From NCBI GenBank assembly GCA_036387335.1, contig DASVTZ010000044.1, positions 1-33,339 of the forward strand: a DNA stretch of 33,339 nt, given 5' to 3'. This document shows, in pieces, positions 8,150 through 15,678 of this stretch. The notes beneath the pieces were generated by a model. The model worked only from the letters and a program-made list of their open reading frames with translations. It was not told where the DNA came from and ran no database searches. The first letter of the stretch is position 1, and every line of letters starts with the position of its first letter. The DNA comes from Longimicrobium sp. Its GTDB lineage: Bacteria > Gemmatimonadota > Gemmatimonadetes > Longimicrobiales > Longimicrobiaceae. Position numbers and translations under genes: made by a program.

Positions 8150-9535
8150 TTACTGCTTCTTGAGGATCATGTATGAGCCCGGCGTGCTGACCCGCAGCTC
8201 CGTAGCCGGGCCGCTGTCGCCGTTCGCGCGGCGGAAGGTCAGGATGCGGACACCCTGGCGGAAGGTGAGCCCCTCGACCCACGGGAACGGACGCGGCGGC
8301 GCGCCGTCTGTGGAGAAGGCGAGTCCGCCCGGCGTCTGCGTCACCTCGATCGTCGCGTCGCGGCCGCGTCCCTGCCCCACGTACCGACCCAGCAGCGGCG
8401 CGGCATCGCCGGTGAACCACTGCGGCCGCGGCTGATTCCAGCCCAGGATCTGGCTCGCGAGCTCACTCGCGACGGCGGCGGGATCGAGGTTGCCGGCCGT
8501 GTTCTCGAGGACGACGACGGCCATCTTCGCGGCGGGATACCACCCCACCTCCGCCGTGAAGCCGGCGATGGCGCCGCCGTGGCCGATGTAGCGGTGGCCG
8601 CTCGGGTCCGGCCCCACCTGCAGCCCCATGCTGTAGCGCAGCGGCGTGCCGTCGTTCAGCTTCGACGGCGTGATCAGCTCGGCGTACGATGCCGGCGAGA
8701 GCACCTTGCCGCCGTGCAGCGCCCTCAGCCACGTCACCATGTCGCCCGCCGTGGAGCAGAGCGAGCCCGCTGCGAACGGCCAGGTGTGCACGTTGGTATG
8801 CGCGCGGCGCACCGCGCGGTTCGGCGCCACCAGATAGCCATGCGCGCGGCGGGGGACGTTCTCCGTGCTGTTGCAGTACATCGAGCGCGTCATCCCCAGC
8901 GGCTCGAAGATCTTCTTCTCGACGTAGTCCTCGTAGCTCATTCCGCTCGCCTTCTCCGCGATCAGGCCCAGGAGGAAGAATGCGGAGTTGTTGTAGATCT
9001 GCGCCTCGCCCGTCCTGAACTGGAAGGGGGTGCGCCGGATCAGCGCGTACGCCGAGTCGCGGGGGAAGCGCACGTTCGTCACCAGATTGCCGAACTCCGG
9101 CATCTCGGTGAGCCCCACGATTCCGGACGTGTGATCGAGCAGCCGGCGCAGCGTCACCCGGTTGCCGCGCGTGTCGAAGTCGGGGAGCCACTTCGTGATC
9201 TCGTCGTCCAGGCTGAGCTTCCCCTCGTCGCGGAGCTGGAGCAGCGCGACGGCGGTGAACTGCTTGGTGACGGAGCCGATCTCGAACATCGCGTCGCGCG
9301 GCATCGGCACGTCCCACTCGACGTTCGCCTTGCCGTAGCCCTCGTAGAGCAGCGTGTCGTTCCCCCTCACCACCGCCGCGACGATCCCCACCGCGCGGTT
9401 CTCCTTCACTCCGGATGCGGCGATCGAGTCCAGCCGTACGTGGAGCGGACGCCCCGGCTGCGCGCCCGCTGAGGCGCTGATGGTAACGAGGGCGATGGCG
9501 GCGAGCGATGAACGGAGTGTGGCTTTCCTGAGCAT
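8150..9535 (-). CDS. Serine hydrolase, beta-lactamase / class C family
   Basis: The product is 461 residues with a signal peptide (residues 1-25, basic start, SLAAIALVTISASAGA, cleavage after AGA or AQ). The catalytic Ser-x-x-Lys is SVTK (88-91), the second motif is Y181-N-N183 and the third is HGG (319-321) in place of KTG, as in many esterase- or D-peptidase-like members. A C-terminal segment after about 365 (GRYVGQGRGRDATIEV) resembles the small barrel domain that often follows this fold. It is therefore an exported hydrolase acting on peptides, esters or lactams; the sequence does not say which. It has a strong sigma-70-like promoter (9592-9620) and a hairpin after its stop, suggesting a monocistronic gene. 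A true antibiotic-resistance beta-lactamase is not implied. Confidence 0.9.
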   Translation of the reverse strand: MLRKATLRSSLAAIALVTISASAGAQPGRPLHVRLDSIAASGVKENRAVGIVAAVVRGNDTLLYEGYGKANVEWDVPMPRDAMFEIGSVTKQFTAVALLQLRDEGKLSLDDEITKWLPDFDTRGNRVTLRRLLDHTSGIVGLTEMPEFGNLVTNVRFPRDSAYALIRRTPFQFRTGEAQIYNNSAFFLLGLIAEKASGMSYEDYVEKKIFEPLGMTRSMYCNSTENVPRRAHGYLVAPNRAVRRAHTNVHTWPFAAGSLCSTAGDMVTWLRALHGGKVLSPASYAELITPSKLNDGTPLRYSMGLQVGPDPSGHRYIGHGGAIAGFTAEVGWYPAAKMAVVVLENTAGNLDPAAVASELASQILGWNQPRPQWFTGDAAPLLGRYVGQGRGRDATIEVTQTPGGLAFSTDGAPPRPFPWVEGLTFRQGVRILTFRRANGDSGPATELRVSTPGSYMILKKQ

Positions 9536-9591
9536 GAATGCGCAGTTGGTTGGGGTCGGAGTGCACGTGCCGTTCGGCAGCTTTGCAATCC

Positions 9592-9620
9592 TTAGTACGT
9601 GGCCGCCCGCAGCGTGTCAA
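9592..9620 (-). promoter_or_regulatory. Sigma-70-like promoter of the serine hydrolase gene
   Basis: On the minus strand a perfect TTGACA (9615-9620) is followed after exactly 17 bases by TACTAA (9592-9597). The predicted start of transcription lies about 50 bases before ATG 9535. This is one of the two best consensus promoters in the window. Confidence 0.75.
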
Positions 9621-9636
9621 ACATCCTGCACTCACC

Positions 9637-10194
9637 TCAGACCGCGCCCCGCCCCGCCGGAGCGTTTCGCCGCCGCGCGTCCGCCTCCCCCGCCCCGGCC
9701 ATGGGGTCGCCCGCGCCCACGAGTTCGGGCTCCACCGCTTCCGGCAGCGCGTGCTCGGCGCGCTGGGCCAGCTTGAGCGAACCGCCGGCCGCGACCGCGC
9801 CGAAGAGAGCCGCGAGCGCCGCATCATCCAGGATGAGCCCCGGCGGAATCAGCCCACCGCCGGAAAGTACGCTCATCGTCTCGAGGAAGAGCGGCACGAA
9901 GAGCCCCGCCATGACCCCGCCGCCGACCCCGAAGCGCACCACGCTCATCTCCGCGAGGCGCCGCCCCCGGTACAGCGTCCCGACGGCGAGGGAGAAAGCT
10001 CCTCCCACGATGCCGCCCATCACCCCCAGCCTCGCGGCGATCCCGAGCCCATCCAGCCAGATCACTTCCGCGGGAAGGAATCCGACGGACTTGAGCACGG
10101 CGAACACCGCGAGCGCGAGGGCAGTCCACCCGGCGCCCCAGACGAGGACGTTTCCGATCGCGCCCCGCAGGCGCCTGGCGAAGCTGGCACTCAT
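9637..10194 (-). CDS. Membrane protein encoded with an FAD oxidoreductase, unknown
   Basis: The product is 185 residues. ATG 10194 overlaps the stop of the upstream oxidoreductase gene by ATGA, so translation is coupled. Predicted membrane segments: VLVWGAGWTALALAVFAVL (about 15-33), GVMGGIVGGAFSLAVGTLY (about 57-75), GGGVMAGLFVPLFLETMSVL (about 90-109) and DDAALAALFGAVAAGGSLKLA (about 123-143). The tail from 145 on is hydrophilic and acidic then basic. Four-helix proteins with this pattern (a glycine-rich second and third helix) recur next to regulators and oxidoreductases in related genomes, but I cannot name a family. The product is predicted to sit in the inner membrane; a link to the oxidoreductase substrate is plausible from gene order only. 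Confidence 0.78.
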   Translation of the reverse strand: MSASFARRLRGAIGNVLVWGAGWTALALAVFAVLKSVGFLPAEVIWLDGLGIAARLGVMGGIVGGAFSLAVGTLYRGRRLAEMSVVRFGVGGGVMAGLFVPLFLETMSVLSGGGLIPPGLILDDAALAALFGAVAAGGSLKLAQRAEHALPEAVEPELVGAGDPMAGAGEADARRRNAPAGRGAV

Positions 10195-11378
10195 GATGGC
10201 ACTCCCTGTCGTGATGAAGCGGCAACGAGAGCGGGCGCCGCGCGCACTCCACGCCCGCGCGCGACATCCGGGAACGATCCGCGGCCGAAAAACACCCTGT
10301 GCGCGACGGTGCTGAACGGCGGGAGGCGGAGCGCGGCGCAGGCCAGCTCGGCCGCGAGGGGTGAGCGCACCGCCGCCAGCGCCCGGCGGATCAGCAGGCG
10401 CGTGCGGAAGCGGGCGCGCAGCGAGGTGCCGTCGTACGGCGCCAGCGCGGCCGGGTCCCCCGTGGCCAGGAGCTCGATCGCCACCTCCGCGGCCAGGGCG
10501 GAGAGGCGGAGGCACGGATCCAGCCCGCCCGCCGTCAGCGGCGACACCGCGCCGGCCGCATCGCCGGTCAGCAGCCCGCGCGCGCAGGCGATGCGCGGCA
10601 GCACACCGCCCACCGGGATGCGCCCGCCGCGCCGCTCGCACGGCACCGCGCCATGCAGCCCGAAGCGCGCCGCCACGCGCACCTTGAACCGCCGCAGCGC
10701 CTCCGCCGGCTGGAAGCGCGATCTGTAGCCGCCCACGCCCACGTGCACCTCTTCGCCATCGTCCACCACCCAGGCGATGTAGCCGGGCGCCACGCTGGGA
10801 TCGATCCAGCAGTGAAAGGCGGGGTCGTGCCCCGTGGCGGCGCCGCGGAACACCTCCTCCACCCCCACGATCCACTCGCGGTTCTCGTCCAGCCCCAGCG
10901 CGGGCGCCACCCGCGAAGTCGCGCCGTCCGCGCCGACCACGAAGCGCGCCAGGAGCCGCTCCCGCCGCCCGCCCCGCTCCAGCGTCGCGGCGGAGCCCGC
11001 TCCGTCCGCCTCGAGCGCCGCCAGCGTCGTCGAGGGCGCCCACTGCACGCCCGCGCGGAGGCACGCGTCCAGCTCGCGGCGGTAGAGCGCGCCCATGCGG
11101 CCCACGCGGTACTCGTCGTGGGGGCTCTCCAGGAGCTGCGACCGCCCGCCGGGCGAGTAGAGCGCCACGCGCCGCACCGGCGGCCCCAGGCAGTCGTCCG
11201 GCAGCTCGAAGCTCTCCAGCGTCCGCCGGACGAAGATACCGGTGGTGTGCACCGCGTGATCGACGGCGGGCTTGCGGTCGGCCAGCAGCACGCTCGCGCC
11301 GGCCTCTCCCAGCCGCCGGGCGCACTCCAGCCCTGCCAACCCCGCGCCCACAACGAGCACGTCCACGCGCGCGCTCAT
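10191..11378 (-). CDS. FAD-dependent oxidoreductase (geranylgeranyl-reductase / halogenase-like group)
   Basis: The product is 395 residues. The N-terminus has a dinucleotide-binding GAGLAG (11-16) preceded by VDVLVV and followed 20 residues on by an acidic/basic LADRKP. A second FAD motif, VGADGATS (148-155), and the third, TGDAAGAVSPLTAGG (from 271), define the PHBH-type flavoprotein fold. The GDAAG...PLTAGG variant is the one found in geranylgeranyl reductases and related alkene or aromatic-modifying flavoenzymes. The start is ATG 11378 (MSARVDVLVVG). It is followed with a 4-base overlap by a membrane protein. Upstream lie a promoter and operator-like palindrome identical in plan to that of the ABC operon, so both operons are probably co-regulated. 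Substrate unknown. Confidence 0.88.
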   Translation of the reverse strand: MSARVDVLVVGAGLAGLECARRLGEAGASVLLADRKPAVDHAVHTTGIFVRRTLESFELPDDCLGPPVRRVALYSPGGRSQLLESPHDEYRVGRMGALYRRELDACLRAGVQWAPSTTLAALEADGAGSAATLERGGRRERLLARFVVGADGATSRVAPALGLDENREWIVGVEEVFRGAATGHDPAFHCWIDPSVAPGYIAWVVDDGEEVHVGVGGYRSRFQPAEALRRFKVRVAARFGLHGAVPCERRGGRIPVGGVLPRIACARGLLTGDAAGAVSPLTAGGLDPCLRLSALAAEVAIELLATGDPAALAPYDGTSLRARFRTRLLIRRALAAVRSPLAAELACAALRLPPFSTVAHRVFFGRGSFPDVARGRGVRAAPALVAASSRQGVPS

Positions 11379-11486
11379 GACCCGCCTCGCATGCCGGTTC
11401 CTTTCACCTCGGTCACGTGCTCGTGCATGTGTCGGTCGATCATCTTGTCCCGAAGCTCGAATGCAACGCCAGTTTGCCGTACTTGA

Positions 11487-11519
11487 AAGTACTTTACACT
11501 ACAAAGAGTACTCGCGCAA
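11487..11519 (-). promoter_or_regulatory. Promoter with operator-like palindrome for the FAD oxidoreductase operon
   Basis: On the minus strand TTGCGC (11514-11519), a 17-base spacer and TAAAGT (11491-11496) repeat the arrangement at 7539-7567. An AGTACT hexamer bounds each end (11488-11493 and 11507-11512), giving an imperfect palindrome between and over the promoter elements. Transcription would run toward ATG 11378. Confidence 0.68.
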
Positions 11520-11553
11520 GTGTCTCGCACGGGTGGGCGCGCATGCACGACGG

Positions 11554-12342
11554 CTACATCTGCCGGAACAGATGCACGTAGGCGCGGCTCACCGGCAGCA
11601 CCTCGTCGCGCCCCCTGAGGTGGATCTCCGCGGTTTCGTTCTCGTGCCGCTTCACAAGGCGGATCGCGCGCAGGTTTACGACGACCGAGCGATGGACCTG
11701 CGCGAACTGCTGCGGATCGACCTGCTCCAGCAGATCCTTGAGCGGAACCCGGATCACTGCCTCGGCGGGTTTGCCGCCGTCGCGCCACGCCACGACCGTG
11801 TACTTCGCGTCCGAGCGTAGGTAATCGACGTCGTCGATGGCGATGAGGCGTACGGTCTTCCCCGCCTGCGCCCGTATCCAGCGCAGCGGCTCGCTCTTGC
11901 CGCCGCCCTGCAGCATCGCGAGCTGGGCGGTGAGCTGCTGCAGGAGCTGCTCGGTGTTGATCGCGGGCCTGGAGGATTGCAGACGTTCCTGGAGACGGCT
12001 CACCGTTTCCGCGAGCCGCGCCGCCTCCACCGGCTTCAGCAGGTAGTCGAGCGCGCCCTGCGCAAAGGCCTGCACCGCATAGTGGTCGTACGCGGTTACG
12101 AACACGAGGTGCGCGCGCCGGCCGATCTGGTTCGCGGCATCCACGCCCGAGAGCCCCGGCATGTGAACGTCGAGGAAGCAGATGTCGGGATGCAGCTCCT
12201 CGAACAGCCGCACCGCCTCCCGCCCGTTCCGCGCCTCGGCCACCACCTCGAGCTCGGGCCACGCATCCGCGAGCTGGCGCCGCAGTGCATCGCGCAGCAG
12301 CGGTTCGTCGTCGGCGATCAGCGCCGTCGCGGGCGCCTTCAT
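11554..12342 (-). CDS. LytTR-family response regulator
   Basis: The product is 262 residues: an N-terminal receiver domain (about 5-120) with acidic pocket Asp11/Asp12, phosphoacceptor Asp58 (CFLDVHMPG), Thr83 (FVTAYD) and Lys103 (LLKPVE); a linker of ~35 residues rich in Gln; and a C-terminal LytTR DNA-binding domain (about 157-260) with the characteristic VDYLRSDAKYTVV, FAQVHRSVVVNLRAI and LPVSRAY segments. It is the cognate partner of the upstream kinase, whose stop overlaps this ATG by 4 bases. LytTR regulators bind direct repeats upstream of target genes, often for envelope or peptide-export functions. The targets are not evident here; the shared palindrome of the ABC and FAD operons does not look like a LytTR site. 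Confidence 0.94.
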   Translation of the reverse strand: MKAPATALIADDEPLLRDALRRQLADAWPELEVVAEARNGREAVRLFEELHPDICFLDVHMPGLSGVDAANQIGRRAHLVFVTAYDHYAVQAFAQGALDYLLKPVEAARLAETVSRLQERLQSSRPAINTEQLLQQLTAQLAMLQGGGKSEPLRWIRAQAGKTVRLIAIDDVDYLRSDAKYTVVAWRDGGKPAEAVIRVPLKDLLEQVDPQQFAQVHRSVVVNLRAIRLVKRHENETAEIHLRGRDEVLPVSRAYVHLFRQM

Positions 12343-13388
12343 GTCTGTGCCGGCATGTCGACCTCGGCGGTGACACCGCGTTCCGCGCCCGATGTCAGCC
12401 GCAACTGGGCCGCATCGCCAAAGAGCAGCCGCAGCCGCTCGCGCAACGCGGTCAGGCCCGTCCCGAGGCCGCTCTCCGACGGATGGAGACCGACACCTGT
12501 GTCCGTGACGCGGACAACGCAGCGCTCACCCAGGCGCGCGACGCCGACGTCGATGCGGCCCCCTTCCTCGCTGGGATCGATCCCGTGCCGCACGGCGTTC
12601 TCCACCAGCGTCAGCAGCGTGGTCGGGGGGCAGCGGAGCTTCAGCGCGGAGGGGTCGACGTTCATCGCGTACTGGAGGCGGTCGGGCATCCGCATCTGCA
12701 TCAGCTCGAGATAGGGCGTCACGAGCTGCAGCTCGCGCTCGATGGTCGCCGCCGGCTCGTGGAGCAGCGGGACCGCCGCGCGAAGGTACTGGATCAGGCT
12801 CCCCAGCACCGGCGACGCGCGCGGCGAGCCCGCATCGACGAGCGCCTGCACGTTGGCGAGCGTGTTGAACAGGAAGTGCGGCGCGACCTGCGCCTGGAGC
12901 AGGTGCAGCCGCGCGTCGAGCCCCTGCCGCTCCAGCTCGCTCCGCTCCAGCGCGAACGCGAGCTTCTGATGCCGCGCGAACGCCTCCTTCTGCCGCACCA
13001 CCGCCGCCAGCGCCGTCCACGGCGCGATGAGGATCGCCGCGAACGAGAGGTGCATCCGGTCGCTGTCCTCCAGGAACGGCGTCGCGCCTCCGGAAGGCAG
13101 GTACAGCAGCGTCAGCGTGACCGGCACGATGACGCCGACCGCGACGACCTGGAGTACCCATCGTTCGATCCACCCCGGCAGCCTCCGCGGCCATGCCTCG
13201 AACAGCGTGAACGCCGCCGTAGTCGTCACGCCGAGCGTGATGGTGCGGAGGAAGAGAGTGGAGGTGGACCCCCTCCATCCGTTCAGCAGCAGGAACCCCA
13301 CGGCGACCGCGATCGCCAGCGCGACGCCGAAGCGCCGCGCCGTCCTCGCGATGATGCCGGCCCGCTTCGCCGCCGTGCCCAGGGTCAT
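12339..13388 (-). CDS. LytS-type sensor histidine kinase
   Basis: A product of about 349 residues. The N-terminal half holds about four membrane segments (for example ALAIAVAVGFLLLNGW, TITLGVTTTAAFTLFEAW, VLQVVAVGVIVPVTLTLLYL, LSFAAILIAPWTALAAVV) with no extracellular sensor domain, then a short coiled coil (KLAFALERSELERQGL). The kinase part is of the His_kinase (PF06580) type: phospho-His171 in AQVAPHFLFNTLANV, N-box TLVENAVRHG (Asn264), and G-boxes DTGVGL and GLGTGLTALRERL. ATG 13388 is used; GTG 13403 would add five residues and no clear ribosome site decides between them. It sits 22 bases (7 for GTG) after a membrane protein gene and overlaps the response regulator. Confidence 0.92.
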   Translation of the reverse strand: MTLGTAAKRAGIIARTARRFGVALAIAVAVGFLLLNGWRGSTSTLFLRTITLGVTTTAAFTLFEAWPRRLPGWIERWVLQVVAVGVIVPVTLTLLYLPSGGATPFLEDSDRMHLSFAAILIAPWTALAAVVRQKEAFARHQKLAFALERSELERQGLDARLHLLQAQVAPHFLFNTLANVQALVDAGSPRASPVLGSLIQYLRAAVPLLHEPAATIERELQLVTPYLELMQMRMPDRLQYAMNVDPSALKLRCPPTTLLTLVENAVRHGIDPSEEGGRIDVGVARLGERCVVRVTDTGVGLHPSESGLGTGLTALRERLRLLFGDAAQLRLTSGAERGVTAEVDMPAQT

Positions 13389-13410
13389 GGCCGCCCGCTG
13401 CACGCCGCGG

Positions 13411-13803
13411 CTAGCGGGAACGTCTCCACGTGAGGCTCCACAGTCCGGTCGCCGAGAGAATCAGAGAGAAGAGCGCGGTGACACCGATCGCGATGAGCGT
13501 CCAGATGTAGAACAGCGCTCCGCTGGACGTGGCGACGGGGCTCGCGACACCCACGCCTCTCCCCATCATGTGGGTGATGGGAACGGCCATCCCGAGAAGC
13601 GACCCGAGGAAGACGATGACGTACCCCGACCGCCGCTCCGCCAGCACCAGCGCTCCGTACAGCCAGCCGACGAAGATGGGAAGGGCGGAAAGGTTCGAGG
13701 CGTTTCCCTTTTCGACCCCTCGTACGATGTCGTCCGCCAGGTGGAGCGTGAATAGGAGGACCGAGAGCAGAGACGCGACGGGGAGCATGACCCTGTATTT
13801 CAT
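13411..13803 (-). CDS. Small membrane protein in the LytS/LytTR operon
   Basis: The product is 130 residues with four predicted membrane helices: LPVASLLSVLLFTLHLADDIV (7-27), LPIFVGWLYGALVLAE (41-56), YVIVFLGSLLGMAVPITHM (61-79) and GALFYIWTLIAIGVTALFSLILSATGLW (95-122). A basic tail (TWRRSR) fits the positive-inside rule. It starts 4 bases after the upstream gene stop and ends just before the histidine kinase, so it is part of one operon of four. I recognise no family. The LAD/HLADDI feature in helix one and a HMMGRG loop are notable. A role in sensing together with the kinase is possible but rests on position only. Confidence 0.78.
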   Translation of the reverse strand: MKYRVMLPVASLLSVLLFTLHLADDIVRGVEKGNASNLSALPIFVGWLYGALVLAERRSGYVIVFLGSLLGMAVPITHMMGRGVGVASPVATSSGALFYIWTLIAIGVTALFSLILSATGLWSLTWRRSR

Positions 13804-13807
13804 CGTC

Positions 13808-14527
13808 TCACCCCGCGTGCGTGGCGGGCGCCATCGCCTCGTGCCGGATGAGCGCCGGCAGCTTGCCGCGGCCGCGGACCCTCCACAGCCAGTAGAACAT
13901 CGCGCCGAACACCAGCAGGATCGGCAGCGCGCGCATCGGCCCCGTCGTGAACGGCTCGGGAAGCACCTTCGCCACCCGCTCGCGGATCGAAAAGAACGAT
14001 CCGGCCGCGATGAACAGCGCGAAGCACATCCGCCACAGGTGCCGCGCCAGCCGCGCCCCGCCGCGCCGCTCGCCGGATCGCATGATGCGCAGGTCGCCGG
14101 CCGCAGCCAGCGTCAGCACGGTCGCCAGGACGAACGACATCACGCCGATCGTGCGGAACGGGACGCCGCTGGGAGAAACGCGCGTGCTGCGGACGGCCAT
14201 CGTCCCGCCCACCACCGCGGCGAGCGCGAGCAAGGCCGCCACCGTCAGCGCCGCCCCGTTGATCCGGCGCGTCCACGGCGACGGCGGGCGGACGGTCGTC
14301 AGCGCGGTGACGACGAAGTAGGCGGTCATGAGCCCCGCCATCACGTTCCCGTCGGCGGGCCCGTTGCGAAGCCCCATGATCGCGGCGCTGAACCCCATCA
14401 CGAGCATCGCGTAGACGAACAGCAGCCCGCTGCGCCGGTGGATGTTCCCGCCCTTCTTCGCCACCAGCGCCACAGCCCCCAGCACGATGGCGAGCCCGCC
14501 CGCTGCGATGTGGATCGGTAGGAGCAT
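13808..14527 (-). CDS. DUF2306-like multi-pass membrane protein
   Basis: The product is 239 residues; ATG 14527 follows a GGAGGG ribosome site closely. The first helix has the HIAAGGLAIVLGAVALVAKKGG-type signature (with HRRSG after it) seen in DUF2306 and related haem-like or cytochrome b561-like membrane proteins: a histidine in the first helix and another in the HRRSGLLFVYAM loop. About seven helices follow (for example GLMTAYFVVTALTTV, AALTVAALLALAAVVGGTM, TIGVMSFVLATVLTLAAAG, HLWRMCFALFIAAGSFFS, ALPILLVFGAMFYWLW). The tail is short and basic. It is the first gene of the operon running through the histidine kinase and LytTR regulator. The family name is a pattern match, not a search result; function is unknown. 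Confidence 0.75.
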   Translation of the reverse strand: MLLPIHIAAGGLAIVLGAVALVAKKGGNIHRRSGLLFVYAMLVMGFSAAIMGLRNGPADGNVMAGLMTAYFVVTALTTVRPPSPWTRRINGAALTVAALLALAAVVGGTMAVRSTRVSPSGVPFRTIGVMSFVLATVLTLAAAGDLRIMRSGERRGGARLARHLWRMCFALFIAAGSFFSIRERVAKVLPEPFTTGPMRALPILLVFGAMFYWLWRVRGRGKLPALIRHEAMAPATHAG

Positions 14528-14728
14528 GCGCCCTCCCAGGATGGAATCGAATCAGCCTCACTTTCCTGGTACGAAGCAATACCGCCGCAGGTGTCGCGGA
14601 ACCACACTCTTGCGACGAAGCGCGGATTCCCGCGGACGAACGGTGGTTGGACCCGCCGGAACAAGCAGGAGGGGCCGCGGCTCACGACTGTGTCCGGGCG
14701 CTCTGCTAGTCGTGCGGCGCAGGTGTGG

Positions 14729-15343
14729 TTACGACGCGACGTACCCGGTCACGAGCCGGATCAGGTCCTGGAACCCGAAGTCGGCCGAGTCGATGTGCAG
14801 GGCGGCGAGCGACGCGGGCATCTCGGCCTTGAACTGCCTGAACCGTGCGATGACCTTGTCCGACCCGGCCAGAAAGGTGGTTTTCGGCGACTTCGAGAGA
14901 AGAAACCCGCGCACGTGCCGGATGACGTTCTCGGGATCGCCTCCGTGGGCTCGGATGTCCTGGCCTGCGATGTCCGAGATGTACCGCTGGAACCGGTACT
15001 GCTCGGTGTCGAGGATCATCGCGGCCTTGCGTTTCTGAACAGCGCCGCCGAACGCCTTCGCCCCCATGAAGATGCCGAGCTCGAAGGGCATGTTGAAGCG
15101 CGGGAGCGGCGGATTGCCGTCCGTCTCGGTCCGCGAGATGTCGTGGACCGAAAGCCGGCACGCCCTGATGATGTCGTTGATCTTCTGGATTCGCACCTGG
15201 CTGCTGTCGTCCACCTCCAGCGCACAACGCGGAAAGTACCCGAGATCGTAGACCGAAAAAGTAATGGCCTCGAAGAGAGGCCAATACTGGGAATCGAACG
15301 GGTAGTTGACAAAGACGCTGTTCTCGTACGTCGCGGCCGTCAT
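14729..15343 (-). CDS. TIR / nucleoside-deoxyribosyltransferase-like protein
   Basis: The product is 204 residues. It opens with SVFVNYPFDSQYWPLFEAI, an FVNYPFD strand-turn like those opening TIR and NDT folds. Then come the strongly patterned segments CALEVDDSSQVRIQKI (40-55), CRLSVHDISRTE (62-73), PRFNMPFELGIFMGAKAFG (81-99) and ISDIAGQDIRAHGG (122-135). Glu88 of MPFELG sits where TIR NADases and deoxyribosyltransferases keep their catalytic Glu, and AHGG follows the last core strand. I recognise the conserved FVxYPFD...CALExDD...MPFELG pattern as recurring in many bacteria but not with a settled function; NAD or nucleotide cleavage is inference. It overlaps the stop of the preceding small gene by 4 bases. 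Confidence 0.75.
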   Translation of the reverse strand: MTAATYENSVFVNYPFDSQYWPLFEAITFSVYDLGYFPRCALEVDDSSQVRIQKINDIIRACRLSVHDISRTETDGNPPLPRFNMPFELGIFMGAKAFGGAVQKRKAAMILDTEQYRFQRYISDIAGQDIRAHGGDPENVIRHVRGFLLSKSPKTTFLAGSDKVIARFRQFKAEMPASLAALHIDSADFGFQDLIRLVTGYVAS

Positions 15344-15642
15344 CGTTTGGCCGGAGCCCGTGCCGCTCGAGTGCCGTTCTTCGGGGACTTCCGCTTGGAC
15401 GCAGCCGTCTTCCCCTTTTGCACGAGCATGAAACGCCCCGACTCGTCGCGCCGCAGGAACTGCTTCTCACCCTCGATCAGCTCCACCTTCGTGGCGTTGC
15501 CACGTGCCAGACGGAAGGCACGGGCTGCCTCGGCGACGGTGAATGTCAGCGGAACTGGGGCTGGGAGGGTCCTTCCGGTCCTGCGTCCTTCACGATCAGG
15601 CGCGGCAACTCGCTCGCCACGAACACCTGGTAGCCGAGCCAT
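15340..15642 (-). CDS. Small partner of the TIR-like gene, possibly frameshifted
   Basis: An open frame of 100 codons from ATG 15642, ending with a 4-base overlap into the TIR-like gene. From about residue 31 it looks real: LTFTVAEAARAFRLARGNA, then KVELIEGEKQFLRRDESGRF, then a Lys/Arg/Ala-rich tail. The FTVAEAARAFRL part resembles a small helix-turn-helix or binding element, and the tail suggests nucleic acid contact. The first ~30 residues (MARLPGVRGERVAAPD...) are low-quality Arg/Pro-rich sequence. In the adjacent frame the same DNA reads YQVFVASELPRLIVKDAGPE, which is far more protein-like, and then hits a stop exactly where the good part of this frame begins. A one-base loss in a C-run near 15550-15560 would explain this. 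Confidence 0.55.
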   Translation of the reverse strand: MARLPGVRGERVAAPDREGRRTGRTLPAPVPLTFTVAEAARAFRLARGNATKVELIEGEKQFLRRDESGRFMLVQKGKTAASKRKSPKNGTRAARAPAKR

Positions 15643-15678
15643 CGGTGAGGTGCATCTCCGGGTTCGAGCCTGTGAAAA

